From: Bdellovibrionales bacterium RIFOXYC1_FULL_37_79
GTDB lineage: Bacteria > Bdellovibrionota > Bacteriovoracia > Bacteriovoracales > Bacteriovoracaceae
NCBI GenBank assembly: GCA_001770015.1
Contig: MEQB01000032.1
Coordinates: forward strand, 1-64,000
DNA: 64,000 bases
Direction of reading: 5' to 3'
Below are positions 46,247 through 54,450 of this stretch, piece after piece. The stretch's first letter is position 1; each line of letters starts with the position of its first letter. The notes under the pieces are model-generated. The model was not told the DNA's origin, did no database searches, and saw nothing but the letters and a program-made list of their open reading frames with translations. A program made the translations under genes and the position numbers.

Positions 46247-47769
46247 GCAATCGAGTCATATGATAAATAGATACTGCCACTAGCATCAATTCTCATATTT
46301 GGAACTTCAGTATCAAAATAGTAATCTTTATTTTTCAATTCACTTGGAATAGTAATCTCCTTTGATCCTTTACACAGCGCTATCTGATCAAGAAATATTC
46401 CATTTTCATTGGTGATTTTGGTTTGCTCAAAAGATGAATTCCAATCCGGGAAAAATTCCGTTGAAAAACTCGACACAAATTTTATCCATTCCCCCTTAGA
46501 CATACGATAAAAATTATTAATATACTTTGTATAAGGCGATAATGTTTTTCTCATATTGGAAGGAACCTGCAGAACAAATCTTTGTTTAAAATATTTAAAT
46601 TCTGTGGAATATTGGCCGTAATAAACTAGATGGTCACGTAATTCATCCAAAAAATGCCATATGCGTAGTTGTGCATAATCTGTAACTGGCGAACGAGGAT
46701 CCCCCTTAGAGTAGGATGCCTCCAGTCCAAATGCATAAAAGTTAGGATAATTGCCTACATATTTCTTGAGAAAATATCTTGTAATCCGTCGTAGTTCTTC
46801 CTGCGAGAGTAAATAACGTTTAATTTCAATTTTCTTGCCGGTCAACAATTCATACGACTGACCTAATTTATTGAATATTCCCCAATATAATTTGGCATTG
46901 ATTTCCCTTGCTCTTTTACTAGTGCTATCCCCTTGCTTCTGGGTAATATCGTAAATAATTTCATGAGTAATGGTACCGACCTTGTCCACAACACTAAGCG
47001 GTCGATACTTCTTATCACCCTCCTTGTATTTTACAATCCAACCACTTCTTTGAATACTAACAATGCCATTTTTTCTATGGGCCAATTGGAATTTCCCATC
47101 ATTATCGTTCAATCCATAAATGCCACCTTCATCGCCCACTTCGTCATTTCTTTCAACAAGTACCCAGTCAAGTTCAAGCATTTTATTTTTCAAAAGAACA
47201 TAATATGCAGGGGCGTATTTAAATAATTCATACATTTTATTGGTAAGGCCTATGCATTCAAGATCTGTCATCTCCAGGGGGGCACAAACATGTTCTGTGA
47301 CATAACGAAAATCTTCCTTACTCTTTATGATTTCAGGATGCAAACTATCAAATTCTTCAGTACTCGCCCTGGCCAATCCGTGTTCTGCAAAATCCAGAAG
47401 TTTTATATCTCTTTCAGGAAAAATATAAAACTTAAAATTGGTATGCAAAACTCCATCGCCACCGCCACTACTTCCGGTTCCAAGATTTAACGTAGCAATG
47501 CTTTGATTGTTTTGAGAATTGGTATTTTTTGATGGTAAGAGATTTTGCATACTGCCTGGTTGAAGCATTTCTTGGATCGTGGAACCCTCGTTGTAAGCAT
47601 TTACCTTGGTAGAATGACTGGTGGCCTCTACCTGTTTTGGTAGGCCAAACCCACATGAAATAATCCCGATAATAGCCATAGACATGAATAGTTTTTTCAT
47701 AGGTTTTGAATCTAGCACAACCTCGCCCCGCGTCGCATCATATTCTTTTAGTTTGTATAAATTTTTCAC
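45925..47769 (-). CDS. exported (probable lipoprotein) protein of unknown function
   Basis: The 614-residue frame starts at GTG 47769 with GGAGG 6 nt upstream. Translation from there gives an unusual 23-residue charged lead before the hydrophobic signal MKKLFMSMAIIGIISCGFG; a second start at 47700 would give a normal signal but has no ribosome site. IISC may be a lipobox. Near residue 270, THEIIYDITQ followed by STSKRAREINAKLY resembles a pattern (HExxYD...S..AR) that I recall from other exported Bdellovibrio-type proteins; it is not a standard HExxH zinc site. The last about 107 codons are duplicated at 44462-44783. The gene is divergent from a truncated TIGR02147 gene. Confidence 0.8.
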   Translation of the reverse strand: MKNLYKLKEYDATRGEVVLDSKPMKKLFMSMAIIGIISCGFGLPKQVEATSHSTKVNAYNEGSTIQEMLQPGSMQNLLPSKNTNSQNNQSIATLNLGTGSSGGGDGVLHTNFKFYIFPERDIKLLDFAEHGLARASTEEFDSLHPEIIKSKEDFRYVTEHVCAPLEMTDLECIGLTNKMYELFKYAPAYYVLLKNKMLELDWVLVERNDEVGDEGGIYGLNDNDGKFQLAHRKNGIVSIQRSGWIVKYKEGDKKYRPLSVVDKVGTITHEIIYDITQKQGDSTSKRAREINAKLYWGIFNKLGQSYELLTGKKIEIKRYLLSQEELRRITRYFLKKYVGNYPNFYAFGLEASYSKGDPRSPVTDYAQLRIWHFLDELRDHLVYYGQYSTEFKYFKQRFVLQVPSNMRKTLSPYTKYINNFYRMSKGEWIKFVSSFSTEFFPDWNSSFEQTKITNENGIFLDQIALCKGSKEITIPSELKNKDYYFDTEVPNMRIDASGSIYLSYDSIAKDKYLSSPNLCVKYNLVRFMKKISLVIELVDDHPFIGKNKNNRKQALTISQKVSLVYDQDTRRYVLNSDYLVSYELKALLFPSQVYYAARSFGIVVSDKKIMDRSE

Positions 47770-47821
47770 CTTACACCTCCAAAGTGTCTTGTTGTTTTTG
47801 TTGTGCCCATCCTAATGCAAC

Positions 47822-47977
47822 TGAAAAAAAATTATAGGTTATTATTATTAAAATATGATATAATAACTTATTATTTACTAACTATTACTTAATATCTTAT
47901 TAATTTTAAAGGATTTTCCATGACAGTATTTGACTTTAAAAATTATAAAAACTACCTGAAAAAAATACTTGATACCA
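47822..47977 (+). repeat. direct repeat, truncated copy of the TIGR02147 gene 5' region
   Basis: About 156 bp match 49362-49516 with few changes, covering the promoter (extended -10 TGATATAAT at 47856-47864), leader, AAAGGA ribosome site and first 19 codons. The match ends abruptly after the codons for LDT(I/K). Confidence 0.9.
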
Positions 47978-47997
47978 TAGGAGCATCAGGCTTCTAA
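47920..47997 (+). pseudogene. truncated TIGR02147 gene remnant
   Basis: ATG at 47920 begins MTVFDFKNYKNYLKKILDT, the same as the intact gene at 49459, then diverges and reaches TAA at 47995-47997 after 25 codons. The promoter and ribosome site are preserved, so a short transcript may still be made, but the regulator is lost. Confidence 0.85.
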
Positions 47998-48026
47998 CTC
48001 TTTGGATATTTATCTAAAAAATAATT

Positions 48027-49205
48027 TCACAACAAATCACCACTCCACAATTGCTCAATAAAAGATTTTAAAGGCAGAATCTTTACGCCTTTTAGCGGGC
48101 CTGATTGTAAAGAACGTGCGTGTGTCTCAAGCGAAACGACTATTTTATGCTTCACTTTGATTTCTTCAGATAAATCGATAAAAGATTTAATATCTTTTTC
48201 GTGAACGGTTGTTTTGCCTTTGATTTCTAACGCAACTGTTCCGTTTCCTAAAATCAAATCAACCTCTTTTCCAGAAGATGTTCTCCAAAAATAAATATCA
48301 AGCTCAGGATTTTTATAGGCCTGATAGGCCTTGATTTCCATAAGCACCAAATGCTCAAAAGCTTTTCCAAACTCCGGAGTTCCTTGACGAACAATCCTTT
48401 TTGCCAAATAGTTAGCTACTCCTACGTCAAATAAATAAAATTTTTCAGTAAGAATCATTCGACGTTCTCGCGCTTTTGTCCACGGAGGTATTCTAAATCC
48501 TAAATGAGTGTCTTCTAAAATATCAAAATAACTCCTAACCACTTTCGCTGAAACGCCGGACTCGCTTGCGACATTTGTATAGTTTAATAATTCGCTATTG
48601 GTTATTGCAACCACGTTTAGAAAATTTGAAAAATTTGGAATATTGGTTACCAATGCTTCTGCGATAATTTCCTCTTTCAAATAATCTGCTACATAACTTC
48701 TTAATTCTTCAACCGGGTTATCCGAAAGATAATGCGATGGCAGCAGTCCTGAAGATAATACCCCTTCGATATCGTATTCAGATATTTCTGTAAGAGATAA
48801 GGGATTCATCACTCTACGCCATGCTCTACCACCAAGCATGTTGGCATGACCTTTTTTTAGTTTGCGAGCACTAGAACCAGTAAGTATGAAAATAACCTTC
48901 GTGTTTTCAATCATCCAATGAACTTCATCAAGCAAACTCGGAACTTTTTGAATTTCATCGATAACGATAACGCCGTTAAAAGAGGCATATCTTTCCCTCA
49001 AAAGACCAGGACGTTGAGTATATAAAATGAGCTGATCCGTAAGCAAAAAATCAATATATTCTGCTTGAATTTTTTGGCCTGCCAGTTGGGGAAAAAAATA
49101 GTTTTTAATCCAGTACGTTTTTCCAACTTTTCTTGGGCCCCATAAAAAAAAGGACTTCCCGTGATGGATGTTTATATCTAAATTTCGTGTAATTATTTTT
49201 TTCAT
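48027..49205 (-). CDS. AAA ATPase with DUF4143-type C-terminal domain
   Basis: The 392-residue protein belongs to the widespread AAA_14/DUF4143 family: Walker A GPRKVGKT, Walker B VIVIDEIQK, sensor LTGSSARKLKKG, then the C-terminal region with GTPEFGKAFEHLV, EVDLIL and ALEIKGK, the last two matching a PD-(D/E)xK-type nuclease core (Asp, then ExK). Family members are common, mobile and often multicopy; their role is unsettled. The start is set at 49203-49205 with AAAGG 6 nt upstream. It lies between two copies of the start of a TIGR02147 gene and is read in the opposite direction, as if it replaced part of one copy. Confidence 0.9.
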   Translation of the reverse strand: MKKIITRNLDINIHHGKSFFLWGPRKVGKTYWIKNYFFPQLAGQKIQAEYIDFLLTDQLILYTQRPGLLRERYASFNGVIVIDEIQKVPSLLDEVHWMIENTKVIFILTGSSARKLKKGHANMLGGRAWRRVMNPLSLTEISEYDIEGVLSSGLLPSHYLSDNPVEELRSYVADYLKEEIIAEALVTNIPNFSNFLNVVAITNSELLNYTNVASESGVSAKVVRSYFDILEDTHLGFRIPPWTKARERRMILTEKFYLFDVGVANYLAKRIVRQGTPEFGKAFEHLVLMEIKAYQAYKNPELDIYFWRTSSGKEVDLILGNGTVALEIKGKTTVHEKDIKSFIDLSEEIKVKHKIVVSLETHARSLQSGPLKGVKILPLKSFIEQLWSGDLL

Positions 49206-49361
49206 TTTTGACCTTTCAGGGCATTTTATCCTGTAATTATGCCCAGTCAAGCCAATTTATCACGAATATTACCTGTAACTATTCTTTATTTTATAATTTC
49301 ATACAAAGGCCGGTATCCCCCCGGTACATAAAACGAATTGCAAAAAGATTTTTTGGTTAAC

Positions 49362-49516
49362 TTGAAAAAATTAAAGGTTATTGTTATTAAAATATGATAT
49401 AATAACTTATTATTTACTAACTATTACTTAGTATATTATTAATTTTAAAGGATTTTATATGATAGTATTTGACTTTAAAAATTATAAAAACTACCTGAAA
49501 AAAATACTTGATACCA
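49362..49516 (+). repeat. direct repeat, intact TIGR02147 gene 5' region
   Basis: The counterpart of 47822-47977; here the reading frame continues into the full gene. The two copies lie 1.54 kb apart in the same direction on either side of the ATPase gene. Confidence 0.9.
49398..49403 (+). promoter_or_regulatory. extended -10 box (TGATATAAT) of the TIGR02147 gene
   Basis: TATAAT preceded by TGA fits an extended -10 promoter; no good -35 is seen. The same element is conserved in the truncated copy at 47859-47864. The leader of about 50 nt ends in AAAGGA 8 nt before the ATG. Confidence 0.6.
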
Positions 49517-50259
49517 AAGGAACCTTGCGGGGATCAAGATCAAAACTGGCAAAGACACTTGGCTGCCAAACTGGTTTTATATCGCAAGTTTTAAATGGAA
49601 ATACTCATTTCAGTCTCGAACATTGTGCTGGTATCAGTAAATATCTTGGACACGATGAAGAAGAAAAACATTTCTTTATGCTACTTTGCCAGCTAGAAAA
49701 AGCCGGCTCTACGGATTTAAAAGAATATTATCAATCTCAAATTCAAAAAATCCAAAATGAGAGAAAAGAAATAAAAAATCGAATCAAGGTCACCCAGGAA
49801 CTTTGCGAGGTGGATTATATCACCTACTATAGTCAGTGGTATTACGCCGCCATCCATGTTCTGGTTTCCATCACCAAATTTCAAACCAAGGAATCCATAT
49901 CTAAAAGATTAAATATAAATCTTGAAACGACTTCGCAGGCCTTAAAATTTTTAACAGAAAAAGGGATTATTATCGATAATTTTGGCAAATATAATATTAG
50001 TCAATTGCGCATTCACCTGGACCGCAAATCCCCACTGATCAATAAACATCATACCAATTGGAAAATTGAAGCTTTAAAATCCTTGGAAAAATCAAATCCT
50101 CAAGATATGCATTATTCCTCGGTCATCGCCTTGTCCAAAAAAGATGCCGAGAAAATCAAGGAAGTCATGCTCAAATCGCTAGAGGACATTGAAATCATCT
50201 TAAGGCCTTCGCCCGAAGAAGAAATTTATGGGGTCTCGATGGATTTTTTTACACTTTAA
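49459..50259 (+). CDS. TIGR02147 family putative transcription regulator
   Basis: The 266-residue product matches the TIGR02147 family known mainly from Bdellovibrio-like bacteria and Fibrobacter: it opens with FDFKNYKNYLKKILDTKGTLRGS-type sequence, then a helix-turn-helix (RSKLAKTLGCQTGFISQVLNGNTHFSLEHC) of the phage-repressor type, then the long conserved helical body with YYSQWYYAAIHVLVSI and a second HTH-like segment (SISKRLNINLETTSQALKFLTEKGII). It ends with RPSPEEEIYGVSMDFFTL. It probably binds DNA; targets unknown. A truncated copy of its 5' end lies upstream. Confidence 0.9.
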   Translation: MIVFDFKNYKNYLKKILDTKGTLRGSRSKLAKTLGCQTGFISQVLNGNTHFSLEHCAGISKYLGHDEEEKHFFMLLCQLEKAGSTDLKEYYQSQIQKIQNERKEIKNRIKVTQELCEVDYITYYSQWYYAAIHVLVSITKFQTKESISKRLNINLETTSQALKFLTEKGIIIDNFGKYNISQLRIHLDRKSPLINKHHTNWKIEALKSLEKSNPQDMHYSSVIALSKKDAEKIKEVMLKSLEDIEIILRPSPEEEIYGVSMDFFTL

Positions 50260-50299
50260 CACCATATCGATTGTAATCGGCATGGCCCAGAGCTACTCA

Positions 50300-51985
50300 T
50301 CAATCCCTCTTTAATTTTTTATAGGAGAAACGATCCTTGTCAAAGGCCTTATCGCCCAGCCTTTTCTTTTTATCCTCTTCATATTCAGAAAAATTGCCAT
50401 CAAACCAGCACACTCTGGAATTGCCCTCGAAGGCCAGGATATGGGTGGCAATTCTATCCAGGAAAAAACGGTCGTGGCTGATCACCACTGCACATCCGGG
50501 AAAATCAAGAAGGGCATCTTCCAAGGCCCGCAGAGTATTGACATCCAGATCATTGGTGGGCTCATCCAATAATAAAACATTACTTTCCTGTTTTAACATT
50601 TTCGCCAGGTGCACCCGGTTTCTCTCCCCGCCGGATAATTCTTCGACTTTTTTCAGATGATCCTCACCCGATAAATTGAATTTTCCCACGTAGGCCCGGG
50701 CATTGATCTCCCGGTTTCCAATCTTGATAATCTCGAGTCCATCACTGATCACTTCCAAAACCGTCTTGCCGCTTAGTAAATCCCGACCCTGATCAACGTA
50801 AGAAAGTTTCACCGTCTCTCCAATTTTAAATTCACCCTTATCAGCTTTTTCCTCTCCGGTGATCATTTTAAAAAGAGTGGTTTTTCCCGTACCGTTGGCA
50901 CCAATGATTCCGACTATGCCGCCAGGTGGAAGCATGAAATTCAAATTTTCATAGAGTAATTTATCACCAAAGGCCTTCGCAACATTTTTGGCCTCAATGA
51001 CCACTTTCCCGAGGCGAGGACCAGGAGCGATAAATATTTCTGACGTTTCATTTCTTTTTTCCGTGCTTTCTTTTAGCATTTGTTCATAATTGTTAATTCT
51101 GGCCTTGCCCTTGGCATGTCTGGCCTTTGGTGAACTTTGAATCCATTCCAATTCTTTTTTCAAAACTTTTTGACGATTGGATTCATGCTTTTCTTCGAGG
51201 GACAGTCTTTTGGTTTTTTGCTCCAGCCAGGAAGTGTAGTTACCCTGGAAAGGTATGCCGTGTCCCCGATCCAGCTCTAATATCCAGCCGGCCACATTAT
51301 CCAGAAAATATCGATCGTGGGTGACAGCAATGACGGTGCCTTTATATTGTTGCAGATGCCTTTCCAGCCACCACACCGTTTCCGCATCCAGGTGGTTGGT
51401 GGGTTCATCCAAAAGGAGGATATCCGGCTCTTTTAAAAGCAAGCGGCATAAGGCCACCCGTCTTTTTTCACCACCCGAAAGGGTGCTTACTTTCTGACTT
51501 CCTGGAGGACAACAAAGAGCATCCATAGCTAGGGCCAGTCGGCTTTCCAAATCCCAGGCATTTTTACTATCCAGTTCATCTTGCAATTTGGCCTGGCGAT
51601 TCATGAGTTTATCCATCTCAGCGTCACTCATCGGTTCCGCAAATTTTTCATTCACTTCATCAAATTCTTTTAAGAGGCTGACGATTTCGCTTGCGCCTTC
51701 TTTGACAATATCCAAAACGGTTTTTTCTCCGTCCAGCTTGGGCTCTTGCTCCAGATAGCCCACTGAATACCCCTTCGAGATGGAGGTTTCACCCAGGTGG
51801 TCAGTATCAATCCCGGCCAAAATTTTAAGCAGGGTACTTTTACCTGAACCATTTAGTCCCAAGACCCCTATTTTGGCCCCATAAAAATAAGACAGTGAAA
51901 TATCCTTTAGCACATGTTTTTGCCTATAAACCTTGCCCACCCGGTTCATAGAATAAATAATTTGCTTGTCATTTTGCACGCTCAT
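50300..51985 (-). CDS. ettA: energy-dependent translational throttle protein EttA (ABC-F)
   Basis: The 561-residue soluble ABC-F ATPase binds the ribosomal E site and gates translation according to the ATP/ADP ratio. Both nucleotide-binding domains are complete: [25 protein letters not shown] and [18 protein letters not shown] in the first; [24 protein letters not shown] and [18 protein letters not shown] in the second. The EttA-type opening ([12 protein letters not shown]) and the linker with [11 protein letters not shown] between the domains are present. I set the start at 51983-51985, with GGGAG upstream; nine codons before it lack support. It is not in an evident operon. Confidence 0.94.
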   Translation of the reverse strand: MSVQNDKQIIYSMNRVGKVYRQKHVLKDISLSYFYGAKIGVLGLNGSGKSTLLKILAGIDTDHLGETSISKGYSVGYLEQEPKLDGEKTVLDIVKEGASEIVSLLKEFDEVNEKFAEPMSDAEMDKLMNRQAKLQDELDSKNAWDLESRLALAMDALCCPPGSQKVSTLSGGEKRRVALCRLLLKEPDILLLDEPTNHLDAETVWWLERHLQQYKGTVIAVTHDRYFLDNVAGWILELDRGHGIPFQGNYTSWLEQKTKRLSLEEKHESNRQKVLKKELEWIQSSPKARHAKGKARINNYEQMLKESTEKRNETSEIFIAPGPRLGKVVIEAKNVAKAFGDKLLYENLNFMLPPGGIVGIIGANGTGKTTLFKMITGEEKADKGEFKIGETVKLSYVDQGRDLLSGKTVLEVISDGLEIIKIGNREINARAYVGKFNLSGEDHLKKVEELSGGERNRVHLAKMLKQESNVLLLDEPTNDLDVNTLRALEDALLDFPGCAVVISHDRFFLDRIATHILAFEGNSRVCWFDGNFSEYEEDKKKRLGDKAFDKDRFSYKKLKRD

Positions 51986-52043
51986 AAAACTCCCTTCAAG
52001 GTTGACCTTCAATTCTTGCTATAAGCTATTATAAAATTGACAA

Positions 52044-52967
52044 TTATTCCATTAGAAACAAACTAAAAAGCGTAAAAAGATAGATAAAATAGGCCGATAA
52101 AAAGAATAGACACAAAATTACAAACTTCAAAATACCGAGAAATTTTAAAAACTGTTCAAAGCGCTCCTCTTGTAAAAAATAAATTTCCTCAATTAAACCT
52201 TCCAAGTCGGACTTTATCTGGTGGCCATTATTTTTATACACCTCCACCAGGCCTTTCAATTTTTTATTCACAATCAAAAAATGCGGGTCTTTTAATTCAT
52301 CAATCCTGGAAAAACCCGATTGATGCAAAACCTTGCTGGATGAAAGTCCCACGTCGATCAGGGACATCAGGAAAAACAGAACCTGGAAATAGGTTTCAAA
52401 AATTTTAAATTGCCTGATTTTTTGCATACGATAAATAATAACGTAGAAGGTGGTGCCCAGGATTTGCAGGACTAAAATAATCATTTTAGTCAACCAAGAG
52501 GAATCAAGCTGCACCATTTTATAAACCATGAAGGAAAAAAGCCAGGTTATGATGGAAACAAACAAAAATTGAAAAATTCCACCCACCAATTCATTTTGGA
52601 TTTTTTTTTCAAATTGAAAATCTTTTTTGATACCACCCCTGATAGGAATCAGGATTTTTGACAGGGAAATCCCAAATTGTCTTTTATAAGTAAGCAGTTC
52701 CTCCAAAAGACCGGTATAAAATTTATAACTATGCAGTTCAATTGGTGAACCGACCTTGCCTACATTTAATTCCGAAGCCAGCATGGTCACTTTGAATAAA
52801 AGCAATTCACCGCTATAGACATTTGATAAATGCTTAAACTGGCCGCCATATTTCAACACATTAGAAAAACTTTGTTTGCTAAAGACAAAAAAAGATTCCC
52901 AGGCCCGCTCCGGAATAAACGCCAACAAAACATAACACCCGATCAAAATACTTGGATATAATAACAT
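52044..52967 (-). CDS. integral membrane protein, weakly like GspF/TadC
   Basis: The 307-residue product has one N-terminal helix (about 1-18), two central helices (about 135-180), and one or two C-terminal helices (about 265-300), with long polar stretches between. The layout and the segment QFGISLSKILIPIRGGIKKD recall inner-membrane platform proteins of type II secretion or Tad pili, but the similarity is not strong enough to name. No partner secretion ATPase is in this window. No ribosome site is seen before the ATG. It follows the trypsin-like gene by 85 nt. Confidence 0.7.
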   Translation of the reverse strand: MLLYPSILIGCYVLLAFIPERAWESFFVFSKQSFSNVLKYGGQFKHLSNVYSGELLLFKVTMLASELNVGKVGSPIELHSYKFYTGLLEELLTYKRQFGISLSKILIPIRGGIKKDFQFEKKIQNELVGGIFQFLFVSIITWLFSFMVYKMVQLDSSWLTKMIILVLQILGTTFYVIIYRMQKIRQFKIFETYFQVLFFLMSLIDVGLSSSKVLHQSGFSRIDELKDPHFLIVNKKLKGLVEVYKNNGHQIKSDLEGLIEEIYFLQEERFEQFLKFLGILKFVILCLFFLSAYFIYLFTLFSLFLME

Positions 52968-52976
52968 AGTGCAAAG

Positions 52977-53004
52977 CTTAGCAATAATGATGCCTACTGA
53001 TTAA
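52977..53004 (+). repeat. 28-bp dispersed repeat, copy 1
   Basis: CTTAGCAATAATGATGCCT, then ACTGATTAA, matches 59573-59600 at 26 of 28 positions. Here it lies between the membrane protein and the trypsin-like gene. Confidence 0.75.
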
Positions 53005-53052
53005 TCAGATTTTTCTAGATCAACCACACGTCCCGGAAGTGTGAATAACTTA

Positions 53053-54450
53053 TCACCTTATAAGATTATCCAACTCGCTATATAAATCGATGGCAACATT
53101 ATCTGTATAGGTTGAATTGAACAGACTATTCCACATGACATCATCATGAGTGATTCCTTTTAAAACCTCTTCCAGGTTTGATTCTTCGTTAGTCTCAGAC
53201 AAGGCCATAACAAGGTTTATTGCTTTTATCGCTTGGTCTATTTGAAGAATATTTTGTTTTAGTTCTTTAATCTGATATTGATTATCCAGCGAACTGGTAA
53301 CCACAACCATGATTTCCTCTCTTATCAAAACAAGCTTGCTCAACAACTTTGAAATTTTTTGCAATTTTAAACTGAAATCATGAGTGAGATCCGTAAGCAA
53401 TCCTGGATTGATATTTTCACTTTTAAAAACAACAGTATTACCGGCCCGGTTCGCCAGAGTGAAAAACATCTCGAGCGAAGATATCGGCCGATAAGTTTGA
53501 TTAACATCCTTGATCATAGTGATTTTAATCTTTTTTCCTTTTTCTATTTCTGCTTGAATACTTTTTCCCCATAATGTTAGTGAACTATTTTCTTTTCTCA
53601 TGACTACAATATGATTTGCAAACCTGGAATCTGGCGTTTCTCCTCCGATACCAACCGGATCAACCCCTCCGATAGGATTTATAGATATTTCATCCACAGC
53701 TTTTACAAAGTAAAATTTGAGCCCATCAAACTCAATTGATTGATCAACCAATAACATATCTTCATATTTTTCCTTATCAGCGCCAGACAAGGTTTCGGTT
53801 ATAAATTGCAACATATCGCTTGCAGAAATTGAAATTATTGTAAGATTTAAAATATTTATTTTATCGTTCCAATTGGTTACTTGTGATGATTTAGCACTTT
53901 CATAGCTTATAATCTGATGAGACAACATTCCTATCACTTTTTGATGATCATCAAGCAAAGCTCCACCACTCATGCCAAATTCACCAAGGCCATAGGAAAT
54001 GATTGTTTCATTGATTTCCGGAAGATAATGCTGATCAGATTTATAAGAAATGATCTTTCCATGCTGATCACATTTTATTTTTTTTGAACTGATTGGATAA
54101 CCACACAAATTCGCTTTCAAAGATTGGCCAACCATAAAATCATCAATCATGAATCCGGCATTATTAATGCCGGGAATTTCAAATAATGCCATCCCTTTCC
54201 CCCAGCTATACCTGATTAATTTGGCATCAAAATTTGAATTATCATATATTATCTTGTGCACTTTACTTAACGGATTAACAACATGACTGGAAGTGAGCAA
54301 CAAAGTTTTTTGATTATGATAATTAATCATTATTCCTGATCCAATGCTTTTCTCCCCCGAGTAGGTTTTAACCACATAATTTTGAAAATCCAATGCCCAG
54401 GCAGATTGCACCAGGACTAATATTGCCAGAAACCAGCTTTTATTTTTCAT
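53053..54450 (-). CDS. secreted trypsin-like (S1) protein, catalytic Asp not evident
   Basis: The 465-residue product has a signal peptide (MKNKSWFLAILVLVQSAWA) and a trypsin-like domain over about residues 25-220. His56 is in LLLTSSHVV and Ser161 in EFGMSGGALLD, both in normal contexts. The strand that normally carries the Asp (D-x-A-L) reads KGMALFEI at residues 85-92, so the Asp is missing or displaced. Residues 220-465 are a mixed C-terminal domain with a long helical end, no family known. It may be a weak protease or a binding protein. Its ATG overlaps the stop of the regulator gene upstream by ATGA, so both are made together. Confidence 0.85.
   Translation of the reverse strand: MKNKSWFLAILVLVQSAWALDFQNYVVKTYSGEKSIGSGIMINYHNQKTLLLTSSHVVNPLSKVHKIIYDNSNFDAKLIRYSWGKGMALFEIPGINNAGFMIDDFMVGQSLKANLCGYPISSKKIKCDQHGKIISYKSDQHYLPEINETIISYGLGEFGMSGGALLDDHQKVIGMLSHQIISYESAKSSQVTNWNDKINILNLTIISISASDMLQFITETLSGADKEKYEDMLLVDQSIEFDGLKFYFVKAVDEISINPIGGVDPVGIGGETPDSRFANHIVVMRKENSSLTLWGKSIQAEIEKGKKIKITMIKDVNQTYRPISSLEMFFTLANRAGNTVVFKSENINPGLLTDLTHDFSLKLQKISKLLSKLVLIREEIMVVVTSSLDNQYQIKELKQNILQIDQAIKAINLVMALSETNEESNLEEVLKGITHDDVMWNSLFNSTYTDNVAIDLYSELDNLIR

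Noticed and set aside
48027-49250. ATPase gene as a transposase or restriction gene
   Set aside because: The motifs fit the AAA_14/DUF4143 ATPase family with a nuclease-like ExK core; no DDE, tyrosine or serine recombinase motifs are seen.
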